A stretch of 64,000 bases of DNA from Rhodobacter sp. (GCA_020637555.1 JACKKF010000004.1:248001-312000); one strand, 5' to 3'; shown: positions 25,082 through 32,801, numbered from the stretch's first letter. Numbers and translations: made by a program. The notes: a model not told the origin generated them from the letters alone.

Positions 25082-25245
25082 GCGCGCGGCTTCCGGGGGC
25101 TGTGCAGGATCGTCTCGGGCAGGTGGCTGAGTTCGACGATGCTCCAGCATGTGCCCTGACACTCGGGGCAATCCAGGCACTGCGGGCGGTCGGTCAAGGT
25201 GGGCGCCGGGCGGGTCGCCCGCGGCGTGCTGGGGTCGTTCTGCAT
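25078..25245 (-). CDS. 55-residue protein with a Cys-x2-Cys-x2-Cys-x3-Cys motif, coupled to boxA
   Basis: Starts at ATG 25245 (MQNDPSTPRA...), preceded by GGGAGG, and ends by overlapping the boxA start (ATGA). The only notable feature is CLDCPECQGTC with cysteines at 23, 26, 29 and 33, the same spacing as one BoxA [4Fe-4S] motif, though without the proline that usually follows. The rest is polar and proline-rich at the ends, with a hydrophobic WSIVELSHLPETIL segment. It is not a recognised family to me. It could bind an Fe-S cluster or zinc and help BoxA/BoxB electron transfer or assembly. Its coupling and good ribosome-binding site argue it is a real gene. Confidence 0.65.
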   Translation of the reverse strand: MQNDPSTPRATRPAPTLTDRPQCLDCPECQGTCWSIVELSHLPETILHSPRKPRA

Positions 25246-25315
25246 CGGGGCCTCCCTGTCAGTCCGCGTCGAGACACGGTAATCGGGGCGCGCGGGGATG
25301 TCACGCGCCGGACGG

Positions 25316-25343
25316 GCAGGGTGCGTGCAAGCACGCACCCTAC
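25316..25343. repeat. Palindromic repeat copy 2 (boxB / 55-aa gene junction)
   Basis: 28 bp: GCAGGGTGCGTGC-AA-GCACGCACCCTAC, arms differing at one position. It lies 9 bases beyond the boxB stop and before the 55-aa gene, inside the box operon. Same family as the copies at 17496, 26821 and 26860. Confidence 0.8.
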
Positions 25344-25352
25344 GGCGGGCCG

Positions 25353-26804
25353 TCAGGCCATGTAGAGTTTCACATACTCGAAATCGCCGGGCTTGTTGTC
25401 GATGCCGACCTTGGGCGGGTTGATCCAGCTGGCGTATTGGCCGGGCTCGGTCACCGGCTTCATCAGGGACTGGATGAAGTCGCCGTCGGCGCGGGTCGGC
25501 AGCCAGTCGGCCGCGCGGGCGTCATAGTCGGCGCCCGAAAGGAGCGTGCCGTCGGGGGCAAAGGTCTTGCCCGCAAAGACGCCGATCTGGCGGTGGAAGG
25601 CCTCGTGCGGCAGTTTCAGTTCGAACTGGACACCCGATTTCTCGATGATCTTGTTCCAGCGGCCCACGCCACCGGCCGCGTCGCGGCTGTAGTCGTCGCG
25701 CAGGCGCATGTTGATCGCCGTCAGTGCCGGGACCTCGTGGCGGACCAGCTTGCCGTCGACGAAATCCCAGACGGGGTAGGTGTCGTTGGTCAGCTTGTGG
25801 TCGTCGGTGAGGCGGTGCTCCATGTAGCGGCCCTTGATGCCCGCGTTGAAGGCGTTGGCGGCGTTGGTCGAGACCTCCTGCCCGAACAGATCGAGGCTGA
25901 GCGTGTAGTGCAGGTTCAGCTTCTTCTGGATCGTCGGCAGGTCGATGACGCCCAGGGCGCGGATCTTCTCGATGTCATAGGGATCGTCGATGCCCGCCGC
26001 CTTCATCGCCTCGCAGGTGCGTTCGATGGTGCGGCCGACGCCGGTTTCGCCCACGAACATGTGGTGCGCTTCCTCGGTCAGCATGAAGCGGCAGGTGCGG
26101 CTGAGCGGGTCGAAACCCGATTGCGCCAGCGCCTCGAGCTGCATCTTGCCGTCGCGGTCGGTGAAATAGGTGAACATGAAGAAGGACAGCCAGTCCGGCG
26201 TTTCCTCGTTGAAGGCACCCAGCATGCGCGGGGCCTCCTCGGAGCCCGACTGGCGGCGCAGCAGGTCGTCCGCTTCCTCGCGTCCGTCGGCGCCGAAGTA
26301 CTTGTGCAGCAGATAGACCATCGCCCACAGGTGCCGGCCCTCTTCGACATTCACCTGGAAGAGGTTGCGCAGGTCGTAGAGCGACGGCGCGGTCAGGCCC
26401 AGGAACCGCTGCTGTTCGACCGAGGCGGGCTCGGTGTCGCCCTGGATCACGATCAGGCGGCGCATGAGCGAACGGTATTCGCCGGGGACTTCCTGCCAGG
26501 CGGGCTCGCCGGCGTGTTCACCGCAGGGGATGCGGCGGTCCTCGACCTGCGGTGCCAGCAGCACGCCCCAGCGATATTCCGGCATCTTCACATAGTCGAA
26601 CTTGGCCCAGCCCTTGGGGTCGACGCTGACGGCCGTGCGCAGATAGACCAGCGATTTCTGGAAGTTCTGCGGGATCAGGTCATTCCACCAGTTGATGTAA
26701 CCGGGGTGCCATTTCTCCAGCGCCTTGAGCACGCGCTTGTCCGACGACAGGCCCACGTTGTTGGGGATCTGCGTGTCGTAGCTGACGTTGATGAGGTCGA
26801 TCAT
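25353..26804 (-). CDS. boxB: Benzoyl-CoA 2,3-epoxidase diiron subunit BoxB
   Basis: 483 residues from MIDLINVSYDTQIPNNVGLS, matching the family length and start. Two ExxH diiron-ligand motifs are visible, VNVEEGRHLW (Glu155/His158) and LTEEAHHMF (Glu245/His248), as expected of a class I diiron monooxygenase. With BoxA it epoxidises benzoyl-CoA using O2 and NADPH. Located 86 bases after boxC, with two palindromic repeats in the gap, and upstream of the 55-aa gene and boxA. Confidence 0.96.
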   Translation of the reverse strand: MIDLINVSYDTQIPNNVGLSSDKRVLKALEKWHPGYINWWNDLIPQNFQKSLVYLRTAVSVDPKGWAKFDYVKMPEYRWGVLLAPQVEDRRIPCGEHAGEPAWQEVPGEYRSLMRRLIVIQGDTEPASVEQQRFLGLTAPSLYDLRNLFQVNVEEGRHLWAMVYLLHKYFGADGREEADDLLRRQSGSEEAPRMLGAFNEETPDWLSFFMFTYFTDRDGKMQLEALAQSGFDPLSRTCRFMLTEEAHHMFVGETGVGRTIERTCEAMKAAGIDDPYDIEKIRALGVIDLPTIQKKLNLHYTLSLDLFGQEVSTNAANAFNAGIKGRYMEHRLTDDHKLTNDTYPVWDFVDGKLVRHEVPALTAINMRLRDDYSRDAAGGVGRWNKIIEKSGVQFELKLPHEAFHRQIGVFAGKTFAPDGTLLSGADYDARAADWLPTRADGDFIQSLMKPVTEPGQYASWINPPKVGIDNKPGDFEYVKLYMA

Positions 26805-26820
26805 GCTTTCCTCCGTTGGG

Positions 26821-26847
26821 GCAGGTGCGTGCAAGCACACACCCTAC
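26821..26847. repeat. Palindromic repeat copy 3 (boxC / boxB junction)
   Basis: 27 bp, GCAGGTGCGTGC-AA-GCACACACCCTAC, with one base missing and one changed relative to the other copies, so the hairpin is weaker. It lies 16 bases upstream of the boxB start codon, close to its ribosome-binding site. Confidence 0.7.
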
Positions 26848-26859
26848 GATGTTGGTTCT

Positions 26860-26887
26860 GTAGGGTGCGTGCTGGCACGCACCGTAA
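26860..26887. repeat. Palindromic repeat copy 4 (just after boxC)
   Basis: 28 bp, GTAGGGTGCGTGC-TG-GCACGCACCGTAA, 3 bases beyond the boxC stop codon. Copies 3 and 4 form a pair 12 bases apart, filling most of the boxC-boxB gap. Confidence 0.75.
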
Positions 26888-26890
26888 CGG

Positions 26891-28549
26891 TTACACCCGC
26901 TGCATGTTGTAATCGCCACGCACGCCCGTGCCGTAGCGTTGCAGGGCGCCGTCCTTGCCAGTGGCATTCGGCCGGTTGAAGATCCAGTTCTGCCAGGCCG
27001 TGAGCCGGCCGAAGATACGGGTCTCCATCGTTTCGGGGCCGGCAAAGCGCAGGTTCGCCTCCATCCCCGTCATCGCGTCCGGGCTGAAGCTGGCGCGCTC
27101 TTCCATGAAGATGCGGATTTCGTCGTCCCAGTCGATGTCGTCGTAGGCATAGGTGACCAGGCCGGCTTCCATCGCCTCGTCGGCCTGCATCGGCGTGCCG
27201 ATCCGGCCTTTCAGCACCTCGACGGCCTCGGGCTCTGCCAGAAAGCGGGTCTGCAGGCGCGTCAGGTCATTGCCCATCGGGAAGGGCCCGAAGTTGCCCG
27301 CGCTCAAGGTCACGGTCGCGACGGGGCGGTTGTCGCCCTCGAACTCTCCGTCCATCATGTAGCTGCGATCCGAGGCCCACAGCAGTTCCGCCAGGAACCC
27401 GGCATAGCACGAGCCGCTTTCAACCAGCGCGACCAGCGACCGCGAGGTCACGTCGACACGCTTCAGGACACGTTTCCAGTATTGCAGGATCTCGCGCGCC
27501 AGCCAGTCGCCGCTGTTGTCCAGCAGGAAGGCCTCGTGCGCCAGAACCGCCGCCGGATCGCCCTGGGTGCGGAACACCATCAGGCCCAGGTCCATTTCGT
27601 TGAGGCGCAGTTCGAGGATCGCATCGTCGAATTCGCGGGCAAGCCGCAGCATCCACCCCTGATCGCCCTGCCCATGCAGCGCATCGAGCGAGGCCGGCAC
27701 GGGCTGATCCGGTCCATTCAGCGTCACCGTGACCTTGCGCGCGGCGCGGTCCACGGCGACTTCGACCAGCGAATACTGGATCGAGCCGTCTTCGCCGATG
27801 GTTTTCTGCAACGGGGTCAGGGCGATGCCCGTGCCCGCCGGCTTGTCCGAGGCGGCGGCGAATTCCTGCGCGCGTTCCGCGACGGTGGCGTCGAATTTCG
27901 AATTGGCGATCACCTCGTCCACCAGGCGCCAGTCCTTGGCGCGCTTGCCTTTCACGCCCTCTTCCAGCGAGCAGAACACATCCGCCAGGTCGCGGCGCAC
28001 CTTGCGCTTGTCGGTGACGCGGGTCAGGCCGCCGGTGCCGGGCAGCACGGCCAGCAGCGGAACCTCGGGCAGGGCGACGGTCGTGCTGCTGTCGTCGGTC
28101 AGCATGATGTGGTTGCAGGCAAGCGCCAGCTCATAGCCGCCGCCCGCGCAGGCGCCCTTGACCGCGGCGATATATTTCTGGCCGCTGTCGCGTTCGGCGG
28201 CCTCAAAGGTATTGCGGGTCTCGTTGGTGAACTTGCAGAAGTTCACCTTGTGCGCGTGGGTCGCGCCGCCCAGCATGCGGATGTTGGCCCCGGCGCAGAA
28301 CACCTTGTCCTTGCCCGACCGCATGACCACCACCTTGACCTCGGGGTGTTCGAAACGCATCCGCTGCACGACATCCGCCAGTTCGATATCCACCCCCAGA
28401 TCGTAGCTGTTCAGCTTCAACTGGTAGCCGTCAAACAGGCCGCCGTTTTCGTCCACATCCATATAGAGATTGGCGATGGCGCCGTCATAGTCGACACGCC
28501 AGTGACGATACCGCGACGGGTCGGTCTGAAAATCGATGCGCTTGGTCAC
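26891..28549 (-). CDS. boxC: 2,3-epoxybenzoyl-CoA dihydrolase BoxC
   Basis: 552 residues from a GTG start at 28549 (read MTKRIDFQTDPSRYRHWRVD), with AGGGAGG 10 bases upstream; the upstream open frame has no family similarity. Two crotonase-like halves: the first with KDKVFCAGANIRMLGG and ACAGGGYELALACNHIML, the second from about residue 310 with SLVALVESGSCYAGFLAELL. BoxC hydrolytically opens the epoxide ring to 3,4-dehydroadipyl-CoA semialdehyde and formate. It is preceded by a 138-bp gap with candidate BoxR sites, so boxC-boxB-55aa-boxA-thioesterase probably starts here. Confidence 0.95.
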   Translation of the reverse strand: MTKRIDFQTDPSRYRHWRVDYDGAIANLYMDVDENGGLFDGYQLKLNSYDLGVDIELADVVQRMRFEHPEVKVVVMRSGKDKVFCAGANIRMLGGATHAHKVNFCKFTNETRNTFEAAERDSGQKYIAAVKGACAGGGYELALACNHIMLTDDSSTTVALPEVPLLAVLPGTGGLTRVTDKRKVRRDLADVFCSLEEGVKGKRAKDWRLVDEVIANSKFDATVAERAQEFAAASDKPAGTGIALTPLQKTIGEDGSIQYSLVEVAVDRAARKVTVTLNGPDQPVPASLDALHGQGDQGWMLRLAREFDDAILELRLNEMDLGLMVFRTQGDPAAVLAHEAFLLDNSGDWLAREILQYWKRVLKRVDVTSRSLVALVESGSCYAGFLAELLWASDRSYMMDGEFEGDNRPVATVTLSAGNFGPFPMGNDLTRLQTRFLAEPEAVEVLKGRIGTPMQADEAMEAGLVTYAYDDIDWDDEIRIFMEERASFSPDAMTGMEANLRFAGPETMETRIFGRLTAWQNWIFNRPNATGKDGALQRYGTGVRGDYNMQRV

Positions 28550-28588
28550 TGGAGGGTCCTCCCTGAATCGCCTGGCCTGTTCGCTGAT

Positions 28589-28602
28589 TGCACAATAGTG
28601 CC
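28589..28602. promoter_or_regulatory. Candidate BoxR operator upstream of boxC
   Basis: TGCA-CAATAG-TGCC, 40 bases before the boxC GTG, with an overlapping palindrome GCAC-AATA-GTGC. BzdR is known to recognise TGCA half-sites with a 6-base spacing to the next element. The spacer CAATAG recurs upstream of boxR. Confidence 0.55.
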
Positions 28603-28682
28603 GAATAGGGGTTCGGTAAATACCTAATATCGGCAGATATGGATTATATTGCACAAATGGTGCGGGGCGGGGGTGCGAAATG

Positions 28683-28696
28683 TGCATTATGTTGCA
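28683..28696. promoter_or_regulatory. Second candidate BoxR site at the DUF309 / boxC junction
   Basis: Perfect TGCA-TTATGT-TGCA. It overlaps the last codons of the DUF309 gene and lies about 135 bases upstream of boxC. A looser TGCA-N7-TGCG lies between the two sites at 28650. Spacing suits cooperative binding around the boxC promoter. Confidence 0.5.
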
Positions 28697-29070
28697 CCTA
28701 TCGCGGCCAGACTCGCGGACAAGGCGGCAGGATCCAGCCCCCGGACATGCCCGCCGCGCCGTTGGGCTTCGCCCAGGGCGGCGTCGGCCATGGCCAGGAT
28801 CCGGTCGCGGGCGTCGGGGCGGCCCATCCGGTGCTTCAATCCGGCGTTCGCCAGCTGGATCGCGCCGCGCATCATTTCGCGTTCGGCCGAGGCAGGCGGT
28901 AGCGCGGCCCAGACCCGTTCCCAGCATTCGTGGGCTTCCCAGAAATACCCGTGGCGAAAGGCATGGAGCCCGGCCGCCAAAGCCGCGTCGCCGGCAAGCC
29001 CCGCGAACACCGCGGGATCGGGGCGCGGGGTGCGGCCCGGCACATGCGGCTCGGCGGGCAGCGCGATCAC
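28687..29070 (-). CDS. DUF309-family protein
   Basis: 127 residues from GTG 29070 (read MIALPAEPHVPGRTPRPDPA), overlapping the hydrolase stop (GTGA). The DUF309 core is clear: GLHAFRHGYFWEAHECWERV (H-E-x-x-W/E-x-x-W) and REMMRGAIQLANAGLKHRMG, giving a small helical bundle. Function unknown; its place between the ligase/hydrolase pair and boxC ties it to benzoate metabolism by context only. An overlapping, longer frame that continues upstream is not used. Confidence 0.75.
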   Translation of the reverse strand: MIALPAEPHVPGRTPRPDPAVFAGLAGDAALAAGLHAFRHGYFWEAHECWERVWAALPPASAEREMMRGAIQLANAGLKHRMGRPDARDRILAMADAALGEAQRRGGHVRGLDPAALSASLAAIGAT

Positions 29071-29882
29071 GCGCCCTCGGGGCGCGCGGCCTCGTGCGCC
29101 ATGAGCCTGCGGGCAAAACCCGTCACCGCGTCCAGAACGGCCTGCGGCTGATCGAATTGCGGCGAATGCCGGCAGTCGTCCAGCACAAGCACATCGACCG
29201 GCGCATAGCTCTGGCTTTCGATCGCATGAACCTGCGCCAGCGTGCCATACTGGTCCTGCCGTCCCTGAATGACCAGGGCCGGAACACGCAGATAGTCGAT
29301 CGCCTCGGTCACGTCCCAGCGGGCGAAGTCGGGGTTCAGCCAGGCGTCGTTCCAGCCCCGGAATGTCGCGACCGGGTCGCGGTGATACTTGGCCATGCGT
29401 GCCGCCATGTCCGTATCGGCAAAGGCGTCGCGGGCGCGCGCGATCTCGGCCAGGCCCAGCGGTTCGGTAAAGACATGCGGCGCCATCAGCACGATGCCGC
29501 GCACGCGGAAATCCTCGACCCGGCCAGCGTATTCCAGGGCGATCGTGGCGCCATCGGAATGCCCCATCAACACATAGGCCGGTGCGCCGATGGCATCCAG
29601 CACCTGTGGCAGAACCCCCGTGGCATGGCGGGTCATGTAATCGACGGGATGGGGCAGGTCGGCGGGGTCGGACTGGCCATACCCCTCGCGCGAATAGGCC
29701 AGGACGGGCAGGCCGGTGGCCCGGGACAGCTGCGCGGGCACGTCGCGCCAAAGGGCCAGGCAACCCAGCCCCTCGTGCAGAAGCACGATCACCGGACCGG
29801 CCGCGCGGTCGCCCCAACACGCCCATTCCAGGCGTTTGCCGCCCGCCGTCAGCCAGCCCTTGCCCGCGGCCCAGTCGATCAT
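29067..29882 (-). CDS. Alpha/beta hydrolase of the box cluster (putative lactone or CoA-ester hydrolase)
   Basis: 271 residues from MIDWAAGKGWLTAGGKRLEW; its ATG overlaps the ligase stop. Oxyanion region LLHEGLGCLALWRD, nucleophile elbow GHSDGA with Ser109, and a late Asp/His pair around VLVLDDCRHSPQ. Box clusters of other bacteria often contain an alpha/beta hydrolase described as a possible lactonase that clears a spontaneous lactone formed from the BoxC product. This protein fits that slot; the assignment is by analogy. Confidence 0.82.
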   Translation of the reverse strand: MIDWAAGKGWLTAGGKRLEWACWGDRAAGPVIVLLHEGLGCLALWRDVPAQLSRATGLPVLAYSREGYGQSDPADLPHPVDYMTRHATGVLPQVLDAIGAPAYVLMGHSDGATIALEYAGRVEDFRVRGIVLMAPHVFTEPLGLAEIARARDAFADTDMAARMAKYHRDPVATFRGWNDAWLNPDFARWDVTEAIDYLRVPALVIQGRQDQYGTLAQVHAIESQSYAPVDVLVLDDCRHSPQFDQPQAVLDAVTGFARRLMAHEAARPEGA

Positions 29883-31429
29883 TGCGCGCCCCCGGGATCG
29901 CGCAGCTTGAATCGCTGGATCTTGCCGGTTGCGGTCTTTGGCAGCTCGTCGACCACGGTGATCCAGCGCGGATACTTCCACATGCCGATCTGCCCCTTGA
30001 TATGCTCTTTCAGGGCGTCGGGCTCCAGCGTGGCGCCCTCTTTGAGGACGACATAGGCTGCGGGTTTCAACAGGTCCTTTTCATCCGCGCGGGCGACCAC
30101 GGCGGCTTCGAGGATGCCGGGGTATTCCACCAGCGCCTGCTCCACCTCGAACGGGGACACCCAGATGCCCGAAACCTTGAACATGTCGTCGGTGCGTCCG
30201 CAGTAGACAAAGCGCCCCTCGGGCGTGCGCTCGTACTTGTCGCCGGTGCGGGTCCAGTGACCCTGAAAGGTGCTCAGGCTTTTCGAGCGACGGTTCCAGT
30301 ATCCTTCGGCGCTTGAGGGGCCGCGCACCAGCAATTCGCCGACCTCGCCCTCGGCAACATCCTCGTCATGTTCATCGACCAGGCGCACCTCATAGCCTGG
30401 CACCGCCACGCCCGAGGTGCCGTAGACGATGTCGCCGGGGCGGTTCGACAGGAAGATATGCAGCATCTCGGTCGAGCCGACGCCATCGACGATTTCGGCG
30501 CCCCACAGCTTTTCCCACCGCAGGCCGATGTCGCGCGGCAGCGCCTCGCCGGCCGAGGTGCACAGCCGGATGCAATGTTCGGGCCTGGTGCCCTTCTTCT
30601 CCTGCTCGGCGACCAGCGCGGCATAGAGGGTCGGCACGCCGCAAAAGATGGTGGGCCGCTCGCGCGCCATGATCTCGAACACGCCATCGGGCGTGGGGCG
30701 CCCGCCGAACAGCACCGTCGTGGCGCCGACCGACAGCGGGAAGGACATGCCGTTGCCCAGCCCATAGGCGAAGAACAGCTTGGCGACGGAAAAGACGGTG
30801 TCGTCCTCGCGGATGCCCAGCACCTCGGCGCCGAACGTGTCGGCCGTGGCCTTCAGGCTGGAATGGATATGGCGCACGCCCTTGGGCACGCCGGTCGACC
30901 CCGAGGAATAGAGCCAGAACGCCAGTTCGTCGCCCTCGGCCTCGACCGTGTCCTGGGGGGTAGCGCCGTCGACAAAGCTGTCCCAGGTCACGCATTCGGT
31001 GCCGTCGCACGACCGTTCACCACCGATCACCACCACCGCGCGCAGAAAGCGATTGCCGTCAATCGCGGGTTTCACGGTATCCCACAGCTGCTCGGACACG
31101 ATCAGGATCGAGGCACGCGAATCGTTGAGAATGGCCTCGTAGACCGAGGCGGACAGCAGCGTGTTCAACGGCACCGGGATCGCGCCCGCCTTCAGCGCGC
31201 CCCAGAAGGCCACGGGAAATTCCAGCTGGTCGCGCACGATCAGCGCGACCCGTTCCTCGCGGCGGACACCGTGGCGGGTCAGGGCGCCGGCGAACCGCGC
31301 GCTCTGGTCGGCCAGTTGCGCATAGGTCAGGCTGCGTCGGGCGCCATCGGCCTCGCGGAATGCGGTTTTCTCGCCGCGCCCCTCGGTCAGGTGGCGGTCC
31401 ACGAAATAGATGGCGGCATTGTCGTTCAC
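29879..31429 (-). CDS. bclA: Benzoate-CoA ligase
   Basis: 516 residues (MNDNAAIYFVDRHLTEGRGE). ANL-family P-loop YSSGSTGVPKGVRH near residues 174-187, the benzoate-type aryl pocket region VFSVAKLFFAYGLGNGMSFP, TRTGDKYERT, and catalytic Lys503 in LPKTATGKIQRFKLRD. The close match to the benzoate/4-hydroxybenzoate-CoA ligase group and its place with boxABC support benzoate + ATP + CoA to benzoyl-CoA. First gene of the ligase-hydrolase-DUF309 unit, preceded by two candidate BoxR sites. Confidence 0.93.
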   Translation of the reverse strand: MNDNAAIYFVDRHLTEGRGEKTAFREADGARRSLTYAQLADQSARFAGALTRHGVRREERVALIVRDQLEFPVAFWGALKAGAIPVPLNTLLSASVYEAILNDSRASILIVSEQLWDTVKPAIDGNRFLRAVVVIGGERSCDGTECVTWDSFVDGATPQDTVEAEGDELAFWLYSSGSTGVPKGVRHIHSSLKATADTFGAEVLGIREDDTVFSVAKLFFAYGLGNGMSFPLSVGATTVLFGGRPTPDGVFEIMARERPTIFCGVPTLYAALVAEQEKKGTRPEHCIRLCTSAGEALPRDIGLRWEKLWGAEIVDGVGSTEMLHIFLSNRPGDIVYGTSGVAVPGYEVRLVDEHDEDVAEGEVGELLVRGPSSAEGYWNRRSKSLSTFQGHWTRTGDKYERTPEGRFVYCGRTDDMFKVSGIWVSPFEVEQALVEYPGILEAAVVARADEKDLLKPAAYVVLKEGATLEPDALKEHIKGQIGMWKYPRWITVVDELPKTATGKIQRFKLRDPGGAQ

Positions 31430-31497
31430 GGCTGGTCTCCTCCCGTCGCGGACGCGGTCGTCCTCCCCGACCGGGCACGGATTCGCGCCGCCGCATG

Positions 31498-31511
31498 TGC
31501 GTTATAGTGCA
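31498..31511. promoter_or_regulatory. Candidate BoxR operator upstream of the benzoate-CoA ligase
   Basis: TGCG-TTATAG-TGCA, 69 bases before the ligase ATG, overlapping GTTATAGTGCAAC. Shares the spacing, and the TAG-TGCA junction, with the sites before boxR and (there TAG-TGCC) boxC. Confidence 0.5.
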
Positions 31512-31548
31512 ACCTTTCGCCGTGAACGCAAGAAAAGAGTTTCGAGCG

Positions 31549-31562
31549 TGCATTTTTTTGCA
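31549..31562. promoter_or_regulatory. Second TGCA-N6-TGCA site upstream of the benzoate-CoA ligase
   Basis: Perfect TGCA-TTTTTT-TGCA, 120 bases before the ligase start and 11 bases past the phnM1 stop. With the site at 31498 it brackets the probable promoter. Confidence 0.5.
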
Positions 31563-31572
31563 TCTTGCCCGG

Positions 31573-32709
31573 TCAGGCGACGCGCGTTCCCGCCACCCAG
31601 GTGCCACGGACCGCACCCGCCGCGCCAAAGCGGCGCACGCGGATCACATCGGCACGCAACCCTTCGATCAGGGCGCCCCGGTCGGTCAGCCCCACTGCCC
31701 GCGCCGGACCCTGCGTCACGGTGGCGATCCCGCGCGCCAGGTCGCCCCACTGGTCGCTCAACATCAGCGCGCCGCCCAGCAACGCCGAGGGGACATAATC
31801 CGACGACAGGATGTCCAGCAGCCCCGTTTCGGCCAGATCGCGCGCGGCGACGTTGCCGGAATGCGACCCGCCGCGGATCAGATTGGGCGCCCCCATCATC
31901 ACCGCGATTCCCTGGGCCGCGCAGGCGCTTGCGGCGATGTGGGTCGTCGGAAATTCCGCCAGCGCGACACCCTGCGCGGCCGAGGTCGCGACATGTCCCT
32001 CGGTGGTGTCGTCATGACTGGCCAGCGCCGCGCCAAAGCGGTGCGCGGCCGCGACCGCGGCGGTTTCATGCGCACTGCGGACGCGCTCGCCCAGGGCGCG
32101 CTGGGCGTCGACATGGGCCATGAACTCGTCTTCGCTCAGGCCGTATTTGCCACGCAGATAGCGCCGATACTGGGCGAGATCGGCGAACTGGCGCTGCCCG
32201 GGCGTGTGGTCCATCAGGCTGACGATGCCGACCCGGTCCTCGGCGCTGAAACGCTCCAGCTCCTGCGTCAGGGTCTCGGAGCAGACCTCGGCGCGCAGAT
32301 GCAGCCGGTGGCTGATCCGCAACATGCCCGCGGCGCGGGCGGCCAGGATCTCGTCCGCCATGCCGCGCGCATATTCCCTGGCCCCTTGCCCGCGCGAGAT
32401 CAGGCTGCCGACACGCAGCGCGTCGAACACGGTGGTGATGCCGACCCCCGCCAGTTCCGCGTCATGGGCGATGATGGCCGGGGCATGGGGCCAGTCCACC
32501 CCGGGGCGCGGCTGGATGTGGCGTTCCAGATTGTCGGTGTGCAATTCGATCAGGCCAGGCATGACCAGATCGCCGGCGCAATCCACCGCGCCCGGCGGCA
32601 CGCCTGCACCGGCGTCAATGCGGGCGATCACGCCGTTTTCCAGCACCAGCGCGCCGGTCATCACGCCATCGGGCAGCACAAGGGTCGCATTGGCAAGGAT
32701 CGTTGTCAT
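31573..32709 (-). CDS. phnM: Alpha-D-ribose 1-methylphosphonate 5-triphosphate diphosphatase PhnM, copy 1
   Basis: 378 residues. Amidohydrolase-family PhnM with the metal-ligand start GLIELHTDNLERHIQPRP, central ALASHDDTTEGHVATS, AVMMGAPNLIRGGSHSGNVA and the late LSSDYVPSALL. It releases pyrophosphate from the triphosphate made by PhnI, giving the 5-phosphate that PhnJ cleaves. Divergent from the DUF1045 gene and followed by the box promoter region. A second phnM lies at 39347; both keep the key motifs. Confidence 0.94.
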   Translation of the reverse strand: MTTILANATLVLPDGVMTGALVLENGVIARIDAGAGVPPGAVDCAGDLVMPGLIELHTDNLERHIQPRPGVDWPHAPAIIAHDAELAGVGITTVFDALRVGSLISRGQGAREYARGMADEILAARAAGMLRISHRLHLRAEVCSETLTQELERFSAEDRVGIVSLMDHTPGQRQFADLAQYRRYLRGKYGLSEDEFMAHVDAQRALGERVRSAHETAAVAAAHRFGAALASHDDTTEGHVATSAAQGVALAEFPTTHIAASACAAQGIAVMMGAPNLIRGGSHSGNVAARDLAETGLLDILSSDYVPSALLGGALMLSDQWGDLARGIATVTQGPARAVGLTDRGALIEGLRADVIRVRRFGAAGAVRGTWVAGTRVA

Positions 32710-32761
32710 CGGGCATCCTGTTCATCAAGGGTCGGCGCCAGCGCCGGATTCGCGGGGAAAA

Positions 32762-32779
32762 CCGTCACGGAACCGTGAC
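32762..32779. promoter_or_regulatory. Pho-box-like direct repeat / palindrome between phnM1 and the DUF1045 gene
   Basis: CCGTCAC-GGAA-CCGTGAC: two 7-mers at an 11-base period, similar to the CTGTCAT-N4-CTGTCAT Pho box, and also a perfect 8-bp palindrome (CGTCACGG-AA-CCGTGACG, 32763-32780). It lies 22 bases before the DUF1045 start and 53 bases before phnM1, so it may serve both directions. Confidence 0.45.
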
Positions 32780-32801
32780 GCAACTGGGGCAGGGTGCCGC
32801 C

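Noticed and set aside
25316..26887. Repeated palindromes as a CRISPR array
   Set aside because: Copies are irregularly spaced, vary in sequence, and have genes between them; no cas genes.
26939..28627. 562-codon plus-strand frame over boxC
   Set aside because: Antisense of boxC, whose crotonase motifs and start are clear.
29067..29826. Long minus-strand frame (28687-29826) extending the DUF309 protein upstream
   Set aside because: Only the last 127 codons match DUF309; the upstream part is the out-of-frame shadow of the alpha/beta hydrolase.
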